Assembly: GCA_009783975.1 (NCBI GenBank)
Contig: WRCL01000123.1
Coordinates: forward strand, 1 to 6,192
Length of the DNA: 6,192 nt
Source of the DNA: Micrococcales bacterium
GTDB taxonomy: Bacteria > Actinomycetota > Actinomycetes > Actinomycetales > Cellulomonadaceae
Reading direction: 5' to 3'
Shown: piece by piece, positions 1 through 6,141 of the stretch
How the letters are laid out: every line of letters starts with the position of its first letter
How positions within the stretch are numbered: the stretch's first letter is position 1
Program-made: the position numbers and the translations under genes
Notes under the pieces: generated by a model
Told to the model about the DNA's origin: nothing
The model's database searches: none
What the model saw: only the letters and a program-made list of their open reading frames with translations

Positions 1-2045
1 AGGGCCTGGGTGTAGGGGTGGGCGGGGGCGGCGAACAGCGCGTGGGTCGGGCCTTCTTCGACGGCGCGGCCGACGGCCATGACCACGACCCGGTCGGCAA
101 GCTGGCGCACGACGGCCAGGTCGTGGGTGACCACCAGGGTTGTCAGGCCCTGGGTGTCTCGCAGGTCAGCGAGCAGCTCGAGCACCCCGGCGGCAACCGA
201 CACGTCCAGACCGGCGACGGGTTCGTCGAGCACGACGAGCCCGGGGTCGGTGACCAGCGCCCGGGCGATCGTCGCGCGACGACGCTGGCCACCTGAGAGC
301 TGGTGCGGGTAGGCGTCGGCGAGGTGTGCGGGCAGCCCGACCATCGCCAGCGCGGCGGTGACCCGCAGCCGGCGGTCGGCACGGCAGGTACCAGGTCGAG
401 CCGTGCGCAGGGCCAGGTGTTCCAGGGCCAGGGGTTCGCCGACGCTGGCCCCGATGGTCATCCGGGGGTCGAGGGCGTCGCCGGCGTCCTGGGCGACGAG
501 CGCGACGGTGCGTCGCAGGCGGCGGCGCTGCGACCGTCCGACGGTGGCGAGGTCGTGACCCAGGACGCTGATGGTGCCCGGACCGGGGACACCGTCGAAG
601 ACGCGCTCGACGGTGCTCGTCTTGCCGGCCCCGGACTCGCCGACGAGGGCGACGGTCTCACCGCGGCGCACCACGAGCGAGACCGAGTCGACGGCGACGA
701 CCTCGCCGCGGCGTCCGCGGCGCCGCACCCCAGAGTCCAGGCGGTAGGTCACACGCAGGTCGTTGATCTCCAGCACTGGCGCACCCGGGGCGGGGCGTTC
801 GCTGACCGGCACCTCGGGCGCAGCGAGCATGTCGTCGTCCAGGTCGCCGGCACGCCAGCATGCCACGAGGTGTGCGGCGCCAGATGCGACCTGCGGCACC
901 AGATGCGACGTCTCGACGTCGCATCTGGTGCCGCAGGTCGCATCTGGCGCCGCAGCTGGGCTGTCCGGCTGCTCCGTCAGGGGGACGCACTGGGCCAGCG
1001 GGGGGACGGCAGCATCCGCCGGCTGGGCCGTTGGGGGGACAGGCGCAACCGGCGCGACGCCAACGCCGTCGCACCCGGCGACGCCGCCGCCACACGTCCC
1101 GCACCGCGCGGCGGACCCGGCGGTTGGGGCGCACCAGTGCACCAGTGGTGGAACCGACGTCGTGCACTGGGGCGTCGCGGCGGGGCAGCGGGGGGCGAAG
1201 GCGCAGCCGGGGGCCTCGTGGTGCGCAGACGGGGGGTCGCCAGGCACCGGGACGAGGCGCCGCGGTGCGCGCGGGTCGGGCACGGCGCGCAGCAGCCCGG
1301 TGGTGTACGGCATCTGGGGGGCGGTGAACAGGTCAGGGGTGCTGGCGTGCTCGACAACACGTCCGGCGTACATGACCGCGACGTGGTCGGCCCACCCGGC
1401 GACGACACCCAGGTCGTGGCTGACCAGGAGCAGCCCGGCGTCGGCCACCTGCCGGGCGGTGTCGAGCACGTCGAGCACCTGGGTCTGGACGGTGACGTCC
1501 AGCGAGCTCGTCGGTTCGTCGGCGACGAGCAGGCGAGGCGAACACGCGATGGCCACGGCGATACCCACACGTTGGCGCATGCCCCCGGACAGCTCGTGGG
1601 CGAACGCCTGCTGGGTGCCGGCGGGCAGCCCCACCAGGGCAAACAGCTCGGCGACGCGTGTGGTCACCGCGTGGGTGGTCAACGTGCGGTCGTGAAGGCG
1701 CAACGGTTCGGCGACCAGCGCACCGACACGTCGCAACGGGTTGAGCACAGCAAGGGGGTCCTGGAAAACCATGGCGACACCGGGTCCGCGCAGGGCGGAG
1801 AACGCCGGGTCGTCCAGGCCGACAAGCTCGGTGCCGTCCAGGCGGACCGACCCGGTCACCGACGCCCCCCGCGGGGCCAGCCCGACCACAGCGCAGACGA
1901 ACGCAGACTTGCCCGCCCCTGACTCGCCCACCAACCCGAGCACCTGGCCAGGGGCCATGCGCAGGTCAACCCCCCGCACAGCGTGGGCCCCGTCGTCGAA
2001 CCGCACGTGCAGGTCGTGGACGTCCAGCAACGGCTCCTCACTCAT
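1..2045 (-). CDS. Fused two-domain ABC importer ATPase (DppD-DppF type), 3' end outside window
   Basis: Cytoplasmic ATPase that would power a dipeptide/oligopeptide/nickel-type importer, with both nucleotide-binding domains in one chain. It is read on the minus strand from the ATG at 2045-2043, with no stop down to position 1: 681 complete codons. Domain 1 shows Walker A GESGAGKS (40-47), a Q-loop VFQDP (93-97), signature LSGGM (152-156), Walker B LLVADEP (172-178), SSLD D-loop and H-loop His210. It ends in the oligopeptide-transporter C-terminal motif, beginning GCAFAPRC (280-287) and apparently resuming at HLVACW (392-397). Domain 2 shows Walker A GESGAGKT (469-476), AQDAGDALDPR in the Q-loop region (518-528), signature LSGGQ (583-587), Walker B LVVLDEP (603-609) and H-loop His641. 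The start is supported by homology beginning at once (PLLDVHDLHVRF) and a purine-rich GGGGTGGGG stretch just upstream. The odd part is residues about 303-391, an extra Pro/Ala/Cys-rich stretch partly encoded by an inverted repeat. Assignment to the family is sure; the substrate is unknown. Confidence 0.93.
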   Translation of the reverse strand, partial: MSEEPLLDVHDLHVRFDDGAHAVRGVDLRMAPGQVLGLVGESGAGKSAFVCAVVGLAPRGASVTGSVRLDGTELVGLDDPAFSALRGPGVAMVFQDPLAVLNPLRRVGALVAEPLRLHDRTLTTHAVTTRVAELFALVGLPAGTQQAFAHELSGGMRQRVGIAVAIACSPRLLVADEPTSSLDVTVQTQVLDVLDTARQVADAGLLLVSHDLGVVAGWADHVAVMYAGRVVEHASTPDLFTAPQMPYTTGLLRAVPDPRAPRRLVPVPGDPPSAHHEAPGCAFAPRCPAATPQCTTSVPPLVHWCAPTAGSAARCGTCGGGVAGCDGVGVAPVAPVPPTAQPADAAVPPLAQCVPLTEQPDSPAAAPDATCGTRCDVETSHLVPQVASGAAHLVACWRAGDLDDDMLAAPEVPVSERPAPGAPVLEINDLRVTYRLDSGVRRRGRRGEVVAVDSVSLVVRRGETVALVGESGAGKTSTVERVFDGVPGPGTISVLGHDLATVGRSQRRRLRRTVALVAQDAGDALDPRMTIGASVGEPLALEHLALRTARPGTCRADRRLRVTAALAMVGLPAHLADAYPHQLSGGQRRRATIARALVTDPGLVVLDEPVAGLDVSVAAGVLELLADLRDTQGLTTLVVTHDLAVVRQLADRVVVMAVGRAVEEGPTHALFAAPAHPYTQA
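872..1139 (-). other. Putative in-frame insertion in the ATPase linker (about residues 303-391)
   Basis: In this ATPase family the C-terminal Cys motif of a domain normally runs from the CxFxxRC segment through the next Cys and a Pro-Pro-Leu-like stretch to HxxAC within a short distance. Here the first half (residues 280-302) and the last half (HLVACWRAGDLD, 392-403) match, but about 89 residues lie between them. This segment is low in complexity, rich in Ala, Pro, Val and Cys (Cys305, 315, 318, 325, 353, 371, 375, including a CxxC at 315-318). It contains imperfect repeats around VPPTAQPAD, VPPLAQC and VPLTEQPD (336-361). The boundaries are estimates from remembered family patterns, not from an alignment. 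Confidence 0.6.
873..954. repeat. 82-bp inverted repeat with 39-bp perfect arms, inside the ATPase gene
   Basis: The left arm 873-911 and right arm 916-954 are exact reverse complements, separated by the 4-nt loop CTCG (912-915). Each arm consists of two tandem 19-nt units: GCGGCGCCAGATGCGACCT (874-892) and GCGGCACCAGATGCGACGT (893-911) on the left, inverted on the right. The units differ at two of 19 positions. The element is in frame in the ATPase gene, encoding residues about 365-391 of the inter-domain segment with no stop codon. It resembles a small palindromic, REP/MITE-like repeat; that class assignment is inference. No transposase or clear target-site duplication is seen. Confidence 0.93.
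1132..1170. repeat. Short tandem 8-mer plus 9-bp inverted repeat at the left side of the linker insert
   Basis: CACCAGTG occurs twice in tandem (1132-1139 and 1140-1147). CCAGTGCAC (1134-1142) is also inverted as GTGCACTGG (1162-1170). On the coding strand this covers residues about 292-305, exactly where the ATPase Cys motif stops matching the family pattern. It may be a scar of the event that enlarged the linker; this is inference and the repeats are short. Confidence 0.5.
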
Positions 2046-2072
2046 CGCCCCACCCCGCAAGTGACGTATCGA

Positions 2073-2120
2073 GTCGAGCGACACGGTTCGCATCGAACGG
2101 CACGTGTAGAACCGTTGACC
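2073..2120 (-). repeat. Dispersed repeat, diverged copy (CACGTG-CGTTCGA family)
   Basis: Read on the minus strand, this begins with GGTCAACGGTT (2120-2110), identical to 6142-6152. It continues with CTACACGTGCCGTTCGATGCG (21 nt, 2109-2089 region), which matches 17 of 21 bases of the right hairpin arm region at 6172-6192. A further partial copy, CGTGTCGCTCGAC (2085-2073), matches 6177-6189 at 12 of 13. Unlike the right-edge copy it lacks the complementary left arm next to it, so it looks like a degraded or differently arranged member. Confidence 0.65.
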
Positions 2121-2134
2121 TCGCGGCGAACCGT
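2083..2134. repeat. 9-bp inverted repeat in the permease-ATPase gap
   Basis: ACGGTTCGC (2083-2091) and GCGAACCGT (2126-2134) are exact reverse complements 34 nt apart. A competing, closer pairing exists between ACGGTTC (2083-2089) and GAACCGT (2109-2115). The two mutually exclusive stems could both form in the operon mRNA; whether they matter is not shown. Confidence 0.65.
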
Positions 2135-2168
2135 TGCACTCGATCTGCCGTCTGTGCACCTGCTCGTC

Positions 2169-3056
2169 TCAGTCATGGGCGCGTCCTGCGTCGAGGGCGT
2201 CACGGACGCAGTCGCCGAGCAGGCTCACCGCGACGACCGCGACGACGAGCACCCCGGCGGGGAAGAAGAACAACCATGGCCGGGTCGCCGCCGACGACCC
2301 ACCAGCCGCGAGCAAGGTCCCCAGCGACACGTCGGGCACACGGACCCCGATCCCGAAGTAGCTCATCGTCGCTTCGGTGAGCACCGCGGCACCAACCCCG
2401 ACGGTGACGTCGGCGACGAGCAGCGACCCAAGGTTCGGCCACACGTGGCGCACAGCGACCCACCACAGGGGCGCACCAGAAAACCGCGCGGCCCGCACAA
2501 ACCCGCGTCTGCGCAGCGACCGGGTCTGGGAACGGACCACACGCGCCATGACCATCCACGTCAGCGCGGCGATCGTCAGGGCCAGCGCAGGCCATCCCGC
2601 CTTGGCCAGCACCGGCGAGCACAGCACGAGCAGGTAGAACGACGGGATGACGAGCATGAGGTCCACCCCGGTCATCAGCACCCGGTCCACCCACCCACCG
2701 CCGAGCCCGGCGAAGGCACCCACCCCCGCAGCCAACGCGGTGGCGACCGGCGCAGCGACCAACCCCACGAGCAGCGACTTGCGCAGCCCGACGAGCACCT
2801 GGGCGTACACGTCCTGGCCGATGTCGTTGGTGCCGAACCAGTGACGTGCGCTCGGAGGCTGCCCAAAGGCGGTGAGGTCGACGTGGGTGGCGTCCCACGG
2901 TCGTAAAGCCGGTCCGACCAGCGCCCACGCGACGATGACGACGAGCACCCCAGCCCCGACCCACGCCTGGCGGTCGTGCACGACACGCGACCACACACCC
3001 CCCGAGGCGCGCACCGTCTCGGTCAGCGCTGGGCGCACGTTGCTCGTCGTCGTCAC
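2169..3056 (-). CDS. DppC-like ABC importer permease
   Basis: One of two inner-membrane channel subunits of a peptide/nickel-type ABC importer, 295 residues, the usual size for DppC/OppC. It has an N-terminal cytoplasmic tail, a first membrane segment at about 32-50, the family motif WFGTNDIGQDVYAQVLVGLRKSLL (73-96 region), and further hydrophobic segments near 97-118, 127-149, 156-171, 210-227 and 262-280. The EAA loop that docks on the ATPase is FVRAARFSGAPLWWVAVRHVWPN (186-208 region). It is followed by EATMSYFGIG (228-237) and the typical ending LLGDCVRDALD (279-289). The GTG start at 3056 was chosen because it overlaps the upstream permease stop in a GTGA tetranucleotide, a translational coupling arrangement. 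It also gives the expected short N-terminus; a start further upstream would overlap the DppB-like gene by about 80 bp. Confidence 0.93.
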   Translation of the reverse strand: MTTTSNVRPALTETVRASGGVWSRVVHDRQAWVGAGVLVVIVAWALVGPALRPWDATHVDLTAFGQPPSARHWFGTNDIGQDVYAQVLVGLRKSLLVGLVAAPVATALAAGVGAFAGLGGGWVDRVLMTGVDLMLVIPSFYLLVLCSPVLAKAGWPALALTIAALTWMVMARVVRSQTRSLRRRGFVRAARFSGAPLWWVAVRHVWPNLGSLLVADVTVGVGAAVLTEATMSYFGIGVRVPDVSLGTLLAAGGSSAATRPWLFFFPAGVLVVAVVAVSLLGDCVRDALDAGRAHD

Positions 3057-4027
3057 AGGCGCACCCTCGGGTCGAGCCAGGCGTAGAGCAGGTCGGCGAC
3101 CAGCCCCAGGACGAGGACGAGCACAGCGGTGCACGCAACAGTCCCCGCAGCGGCGTTGACGTCCCCCCGGCGTGCGGCGAGCAGCAGGTACTCACCCATC
3201 CCGTGCCAGCTGAACGTCAGCTCGGTGATCGTCGCCCCGGCCAGCACCATCCCCCCGGTGTACACCGCCAAGGTCGACATCGGGACCATCGCCACAGGCA
3301 CGGCGTGGCGCCAGAGCGCCGAACGCCGCGTGTGCCCCACGGCCCGGGCGCCGCGGACCAGGTCAGTGCTCAGCACGTCGAGCATCGCCGCACGCTGGTA
3401 CCGGGAGAACAACGCGACCAGCCCCAGCGTGAGCGCGAGCGTGGGCAGCACCAGGTGCGAGGCCCGGTCGACGACCGCGGCCCACCCGTGGTTGCCAGCG
3501 GTGTACTGCCCGGTGAACCGGATGAGCTGGCGCCCGGCGGCCTCGTTCAACCGCGTCGCGGCGACCATGAGCAGAACTGCCACAACAAACGTCGGCGTGG
3601 CGAGCACGACGAACGACCCCTGGGTCGTGACCCGGTCGAACCACCGGTACTGACCGGCGGCCCCGACAACCCCGACGAGCACCCCCACCCCCACCCCCAG
3701 CACCGTGCCGATGACGAGCAGCTGCAACGACGTGCCCGCACGTTCGGCGATCTCGCTGGCGACAGGGCGGTTGTCGACGCTGGTGCCCAGCGAGCCGTGG
3801 GCGAGCCCGCACATCCACGACCACAGCCGCCCGGCCAGCGGCGTGTCAGGGTCGGTGCCGGTCACCTCAAGGGCGCGTCGCACCTGCGCGTCGGGAGTGG
3901 GTGGATTGTTCCGGCGAAAACGCGCGAGCGGGTCCAGGGCCACACTGGCCAGCACATACCCCAGGCATGTGGCCGCCAACGCGAGCACCAGGGCGTTCGC
4001 GCCCCGGCGGGCGAGGTACCTCAGCAT
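3053..4027 (-). CDS. DppB-like ABC importer permease
   Basis: Channel subunit of a peptide/nickel-type ABC importer, 324 residues, the normal DppB/OppB length, and first gene of the minus-strand operon. It shows a first membrane segment at about 11-31 followed by DPLA (32-35), a periplasmic-side domain, and further segments near 102-124, 136-157, 191-208, 250-270 and 296-316. The EAA loop is DLVRGARAVGHTRRSALWRHAVP (222-244 region). It ends in the family signature YAWLDPRVRL (315-324). The motif that usually reads F-x-W-P-G-x-G is FSWHGMG here (272-278), with His in place of Pro. The ATG at 4027 fits the family start (MLRYLARRG) and has GAGGG about 10 nt upstream. An ATG at 4153 is in frame but would add 42 unlike residues and overlap the divergent gene. 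Confidence 0.94.
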   Translation of the reverse strand: MLRYLARRGANALVLALAATCLGYVLASVALDPLARFRRNNPPTPDAQVRRALEVTGTDPDTPLAGRLWSWMCGLAHGSLGTSVDNRPVASEIAERAGTSLQLLVIGTVLGVGVGVLVGVVGAAGQYRWFDRVTTQGSFVVLATPTFVVAVLLMVAATRLNEAAGRQLIRFTGQYTAGNHGWAAVVDRASHLVLPTLALTLGLVALFSRYQRAAMLDVLSTDLVRGARAVGHTRRSALWRHAVPVAMVPMSTLAVYTGGMVLAGATITELTFSWHGMGEYLLLAARRGDVNAAAGTVACTAVLVLVLGLVADLLYAWLDPRVRL

Positions 4028-4138
4028 CGCGGCGTGACCCTCGATCGACGGGCGGGCGGTTTGACCGAGACTACCGCCTGAGCTCGTCGTCGCTCCCGGT
4101 GGACGCAGCCGGGCGTTCTGCGGGATGCTCTTGGCACC
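4028..4138. promoter_or_regulatory. Divergent intergenic region between permease operon and binding-protein gene
   Basis: These 111 bp separate the starts of the two divergent units, so both promoters probably lie here or just inside the genes. An inverted repeat GGCGGT (4055-4060) / ACCGCC (4073-4078) encloses TTGACC (4061-4066). On the minus strand TAGTCT (4073-4068) fits a TAnnnT -10 box for the permease operon, but no good -35 is seen upstream of it. A shared operator is plausible but not demonstrated. Confidence 0.4.
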
Positions 4139-5872
4139 ATGTTCCGACACCACACTTGCGGTGCGGCCGTGGGGGGCAGTCGTACCAGGACCTGGCCTCG
4201 TGTGGCGGGTGCACCAGCGTGGGTGCTGCTCGCGACGCTCATCGGCACACTCACCTTCGGGTGCGCAACCCCCGGCCCCGAAGAACCCGGCCCCGTCCCC
4301 GCCACTGGGTGGGTCGCCGCGGACCGCGACGAGCTCGTCGACGGTGGGACGTTACGCCTGGCTGTCGACGCGTTGCCGCCGACCTACCAGCTGCACTCGG
4401 TCAACTCGGTCGACATCGACGACGTGCGCATCGCCGACCTGTACCTGCCGTCGTTCGTCTCGCTCACCGCTGATGGCACCTGGGTGCCCGACCCGGCGTA
4501 CGCCACCGACGTGCGCCTGGTGTCCACCGACCCGCAGGTCGTGCAGGTCCAGATCAACCCTGAGGCTCGATGGTCCGACGGCACACCGTTGACCTGCGCC
4601 GACATCGAAGCGAACTGGCGCGCGCTACGTGACCCCGACGACGACTACTCCGCTGGGTCGACCGCTGTGTGGCAGGACGTGGAGTCGGTCACCCAAGGCC
4701 CCAGCGGTGAGGTGCTCATCACGTTCGCCGACGCGAACGCTGACTGGCCTGCCGCGCTCAGCTACATCTACCCCACGTGGGCCATGGACACCCCTGAGCA
4801 CTTCGAGAAGGCATGGGCTGACGGCCCGTTCGCCGCGGACGGCACGACGTACGTCTCAGGCGGGCCGTTCATCGTCACGAAGATCGACGCCCTCGCAGGG
4901 ATGGTCGTCTTGGGCCGCAACCCAGCGTGGTGGGGCGAACCTGCCAAGCTCGACTCGGTCGTGTTCACCGCCGTCACCCGCACCAGCCAGGGCCAGGCGT
5001 TCGCGAACCGCGAGATCGACGTCGTGAACTTCAACTCCGACGCTGACGCCTACCGCACCGCCCGGGCGCGTCGTGACGCGACCGTCTTGCGCTCACGAGG
5101 TTCTGTGTCGCGCCAGCTCATCATCAACGCCCAGGTCCCGGCGCTGGCCGACGCCCGGGTGCGCCAGGCGTTCGCAGTGAGCCTGGACCGTGAGGTCCTG
5201 GCCCGGGCTGTGGTCACCGGGGTCGGCTCACCTGTGCTCACCTTGGGCAACCTGCTGTTCACCCCCGGCCAGCACGGGTACGTCGACCACATGGGCCCGC
5301 TGCTGACCGGCGGCCCGGACAAGGCGCGCGCGCTGCTGGCCGAAGCCGGGTATGACACGTCCGGGGACAAGGCCACGAAAGACGGCACACCGCTGACGGT
5401 CCGGCTCGTCATCTCTGCTGGGGTTCCCGCGTCCATCTCGGTGGCACAGCTCGTCGTCGCCCAGGCGGCCGAGGTGGGGATCACTGTGACGATCGACGTG
5501 GTCCCCTACGAGAAGTTCTTCGACCACCTGGACATGCGCGACTTCGACATCACGTACATGGGCCAGGGCGGCGAGGCGTTCCCCGTGGCCAGCAGCGAGC
5601 CGATGTACTACCCCGCTGACTCCCCGTGGAACCTGTCGGGGATCACCGACGACCGGCTCGGCGCGATGTGGCGCGAAGCCAACGCCGAGCTCAACCCCCA
5701 GACCCGCACCGACCTGGCGAACCGCATCGACGAACGCCTCGTCGCCCTGGTCACCGTCATCCCCCTGTTCTCCGAGCCCGACGCCTGGGGTGTGACCTCA
5801 ACCCTGCGCAACTACGGCCCAGCCCAGTTCCAGTCCATCACGTGGCAAGACGTCGGCTTCGTCGCCCAGTAG
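4139..5872 (+). CDS. Family-5 extracellular solute-binding lipoprotein of peptide-type ABC importer
   Basis: Membrane-anchored receptor of 577 residues that would bind an oligopeptide-like solute and pass it to the permease pair encoded divergently next door. The N-terminus has basic residues (Arg15, 17, 21), a hydrophobic stretch (about 25-40) and Cys42 as the likely lipidation site in LTFGC, then a Pro/Glu-rich tether (43-60). Family-5 hallmarks follow: GGTLRLAVD (69-77), the ARWSDGTPLTCADIEANW segment (143-160), SGGPFIVTKID (240-250) with LGRNPAWWGEP (258-268), ADARVRQAFAVSLDRE (337-352 region) and KARALLAEAGYD (395-406). The C-terminal lobe ends in LFSEPDAWG and a Trp-containing tail. The ATG at 4139 was preferred over GTG 4202, which would leave the signal sequence without positive charge; the ribosome-binding site is weak (CGGGA about 12 nt upstream). 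The substrate is not deducible. Confidence 0.92.
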   Translation: MFRHHTCGAAVGGSRTRTWPRVAGAPAWVLLATLIGTLTFGCATPGPEEPGPVPATGWVAADRDELVDGGTLRLAVDALPPTYQLHSVNSVDIDDVRIADLYLPSFVSLTADGTWVPDPAYATDVRLVSTDPQVVQVQINPEARWSDGTPLTCADIEANWRALRDPDDDYSAGSTAVWQDVESVTQGPSGEVLITFADANADWPAALSYIYPTWAMDTPEHFEKAWADGPFAADGTTYVSGGPFIVTKIDALAGMVVLGRNPAWWGEPAKLDSVVFTAVTRTSQGQAFANREIDVVNFNSDADAYRTARARRDATVLRSRGSVSRQLIINAQVPALADARVRQAFAVSLDREVLARAVVTGVGSPVLTLGNLLFTPGQHGYVDHMGPLLTGGPDKARALLAEAGYDTSGDKATKDGTPLTVRLVISAGVPASISVAQLVVAQAAEVGITVTIDVVPYEKFFDHLDMRDFDITYMGQGGEAFPVASSEPMYYPADSPWNLSGITDDRLGAMWREANAELNPQTRTDLANRIDERLVALVTVIPLFSEPDAWGVTSTLRNYGPAQFQSITWQDVGFVAQ

Positions 5873-5884
5873 GCCCGCGTCGCC

Positions 5885-5902
5885 CCCTGCCGTCCCGCAG
5901 GG
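5885..5902 (+). terminator. Possible weak terminator hairpin after the binding-protein gene
   Basis: CCCTGC (5885-5890) and GCAGGG (5897-5902) form a 6-bp GC-rich stem with a 6-nt loop, 12 bases after the stop codon. There is no T-tract, which is common for high-GC actinobacterial termini but makes the call uncertain. A second small stem, CCGAA/TTCGG (5933-5947), follows. Confidence 0.35.
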
Positions 5903-5942
5903 CACCTGTTGGCGCGCACCTGTGTCCGCCCACCGAATTGGG

Positions 5943-5972
5943 TTCGGCCCCCAGCCCCAAGACCGGTAGGCT
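5943..5972 (+). promoter_or_regulatory. Candidate promoter of the tRNA-Lys gene
   Basis: TAGGCT (5967-5972) fits the TAnnnT -10 pattern. A weak TTCGGC (5943-5948) lies 18 nt upstream as a possible -35. The -10 is only 6 nt from the mature 5' end, so the primary transcript would have almost no leader. The call rests on position and the -10 only. Confidence 0.3.
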
Positions 5973-5978
5973 TCGTCC

Positions 5979-6051
5979 GGGCCTCTAGCTCAACTGGCAG
6001 AGCAACGGACTTTTAATCCGTGGGTTGTGGGTTCGAGTCCCACGGGGCCTA
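5979..6051 (+). tRNA. tRNA-Lys (anticodon TTT)
   Basis: A full cloverleaf of 73 nt can be drawn. The acceptor is GGGCCTC (5979-5985) with GGGGCCT (6044-6050), containing G-U pairs at the first and sixth positions. The D arm is GCTC (5988-5991) / GAGC (6000-6003). The anticodon arm is ACGGA (6005-6009) / TCCGT (6017-6021) with loop CTTTTAA, anticodon TTT at 6012-6014. The T arm is GTGGG (6027-6031) / CCCAC (6039-6043) with loop TTCGAGT. The discriminator is A6051, as expected for lysine. CCA is not encoded (CTC follows), so it would be added after transcription. It reads AAA, and by wobble possibly AAG, codons. Confidence 0.96.
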
Positions 6052-6141
6052 CTCGATCGAGGGTGACCTGTGCTTGCGTTCGGCCGCGTGTACCGGGGGG
6101 CGTCGAGGACGCTCCGCCGGATTGACAGGGCTTCGCATCGT
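6052..6141. other. Non-coding stretch downstream of tRNA-Lys
   Basis: No supported gene. It holds a 10-bp palindrome CTCGATCGAG (6052-6061) directly after the tRNA, and a small hairpin GCGTC/GACGC (6100-6104, 6108-6112, loop GAG) that could help end the tRNA transcript, though without a T-tract. It also holds a consensus -35-like TTGACA (6122-6127) with no matching TAnnnT at the proper distance. TTCGCATCG (6132-6140) also occurs at 2087-2095 in the permease-ATPase gap. Confidence 0.5.

Larger units (their letters stand above)
2046..2168. promoter_or_regulatory. Repeat-containing gap between permease and ATPase genes
   Basis: This 123-bp gap interrupts an otherwise tightly packed minus-strand transporter operon. 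It contains a 9-bp inverted repeat, a repeated GAACCGTTG (2109-2117 and 2128-2136), the palindrome CACGTG (2101-2106) and sequences shared with the right edge of the window. On the transcript it could fold between permease and ATPase reading frames and act as a partial terminator or processing/stability site. No convincing promoter for the ATPase gene was found in it. Confidence 0.5.

Noticed and set aside
873..954. CRISPR array
   Set aside because: Four related 19-mers occur, but as two tandem pairs facing each other with no spacers, no unit-length spacing and no cas genes; it is an inverted repeat.
872..1139. Frameshift or split of the ATPase into two genes
   Set aside because: The frame stays open from 2045 to position 1, and both halves of the Cys motif are in the same frame on either side of the insert, so one continuous chain is the simplest reading.
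303..1922. Long plus-strand open frame of 539 codons opposite the ATPase gene
   Set aside because: It is antisense to a clear two-domain ATPase with all motifs. Its translation is Gly/Arg/Asp-rich without a recognisable domain, as expected for mirror frames in high-GC DNA.
1983..2906. Plus-strand open frame of 307 codons
   Set aside because: Antisense shadow of the DppC-like permease; no domain and strongly biased composition.
5979..6051. Integration (att) site at tRNA-Lys
   Set aside because: No second copy of the tRNA 3' end and no integrase gene in the window; the adjoining repeats are not tRNA fragments.
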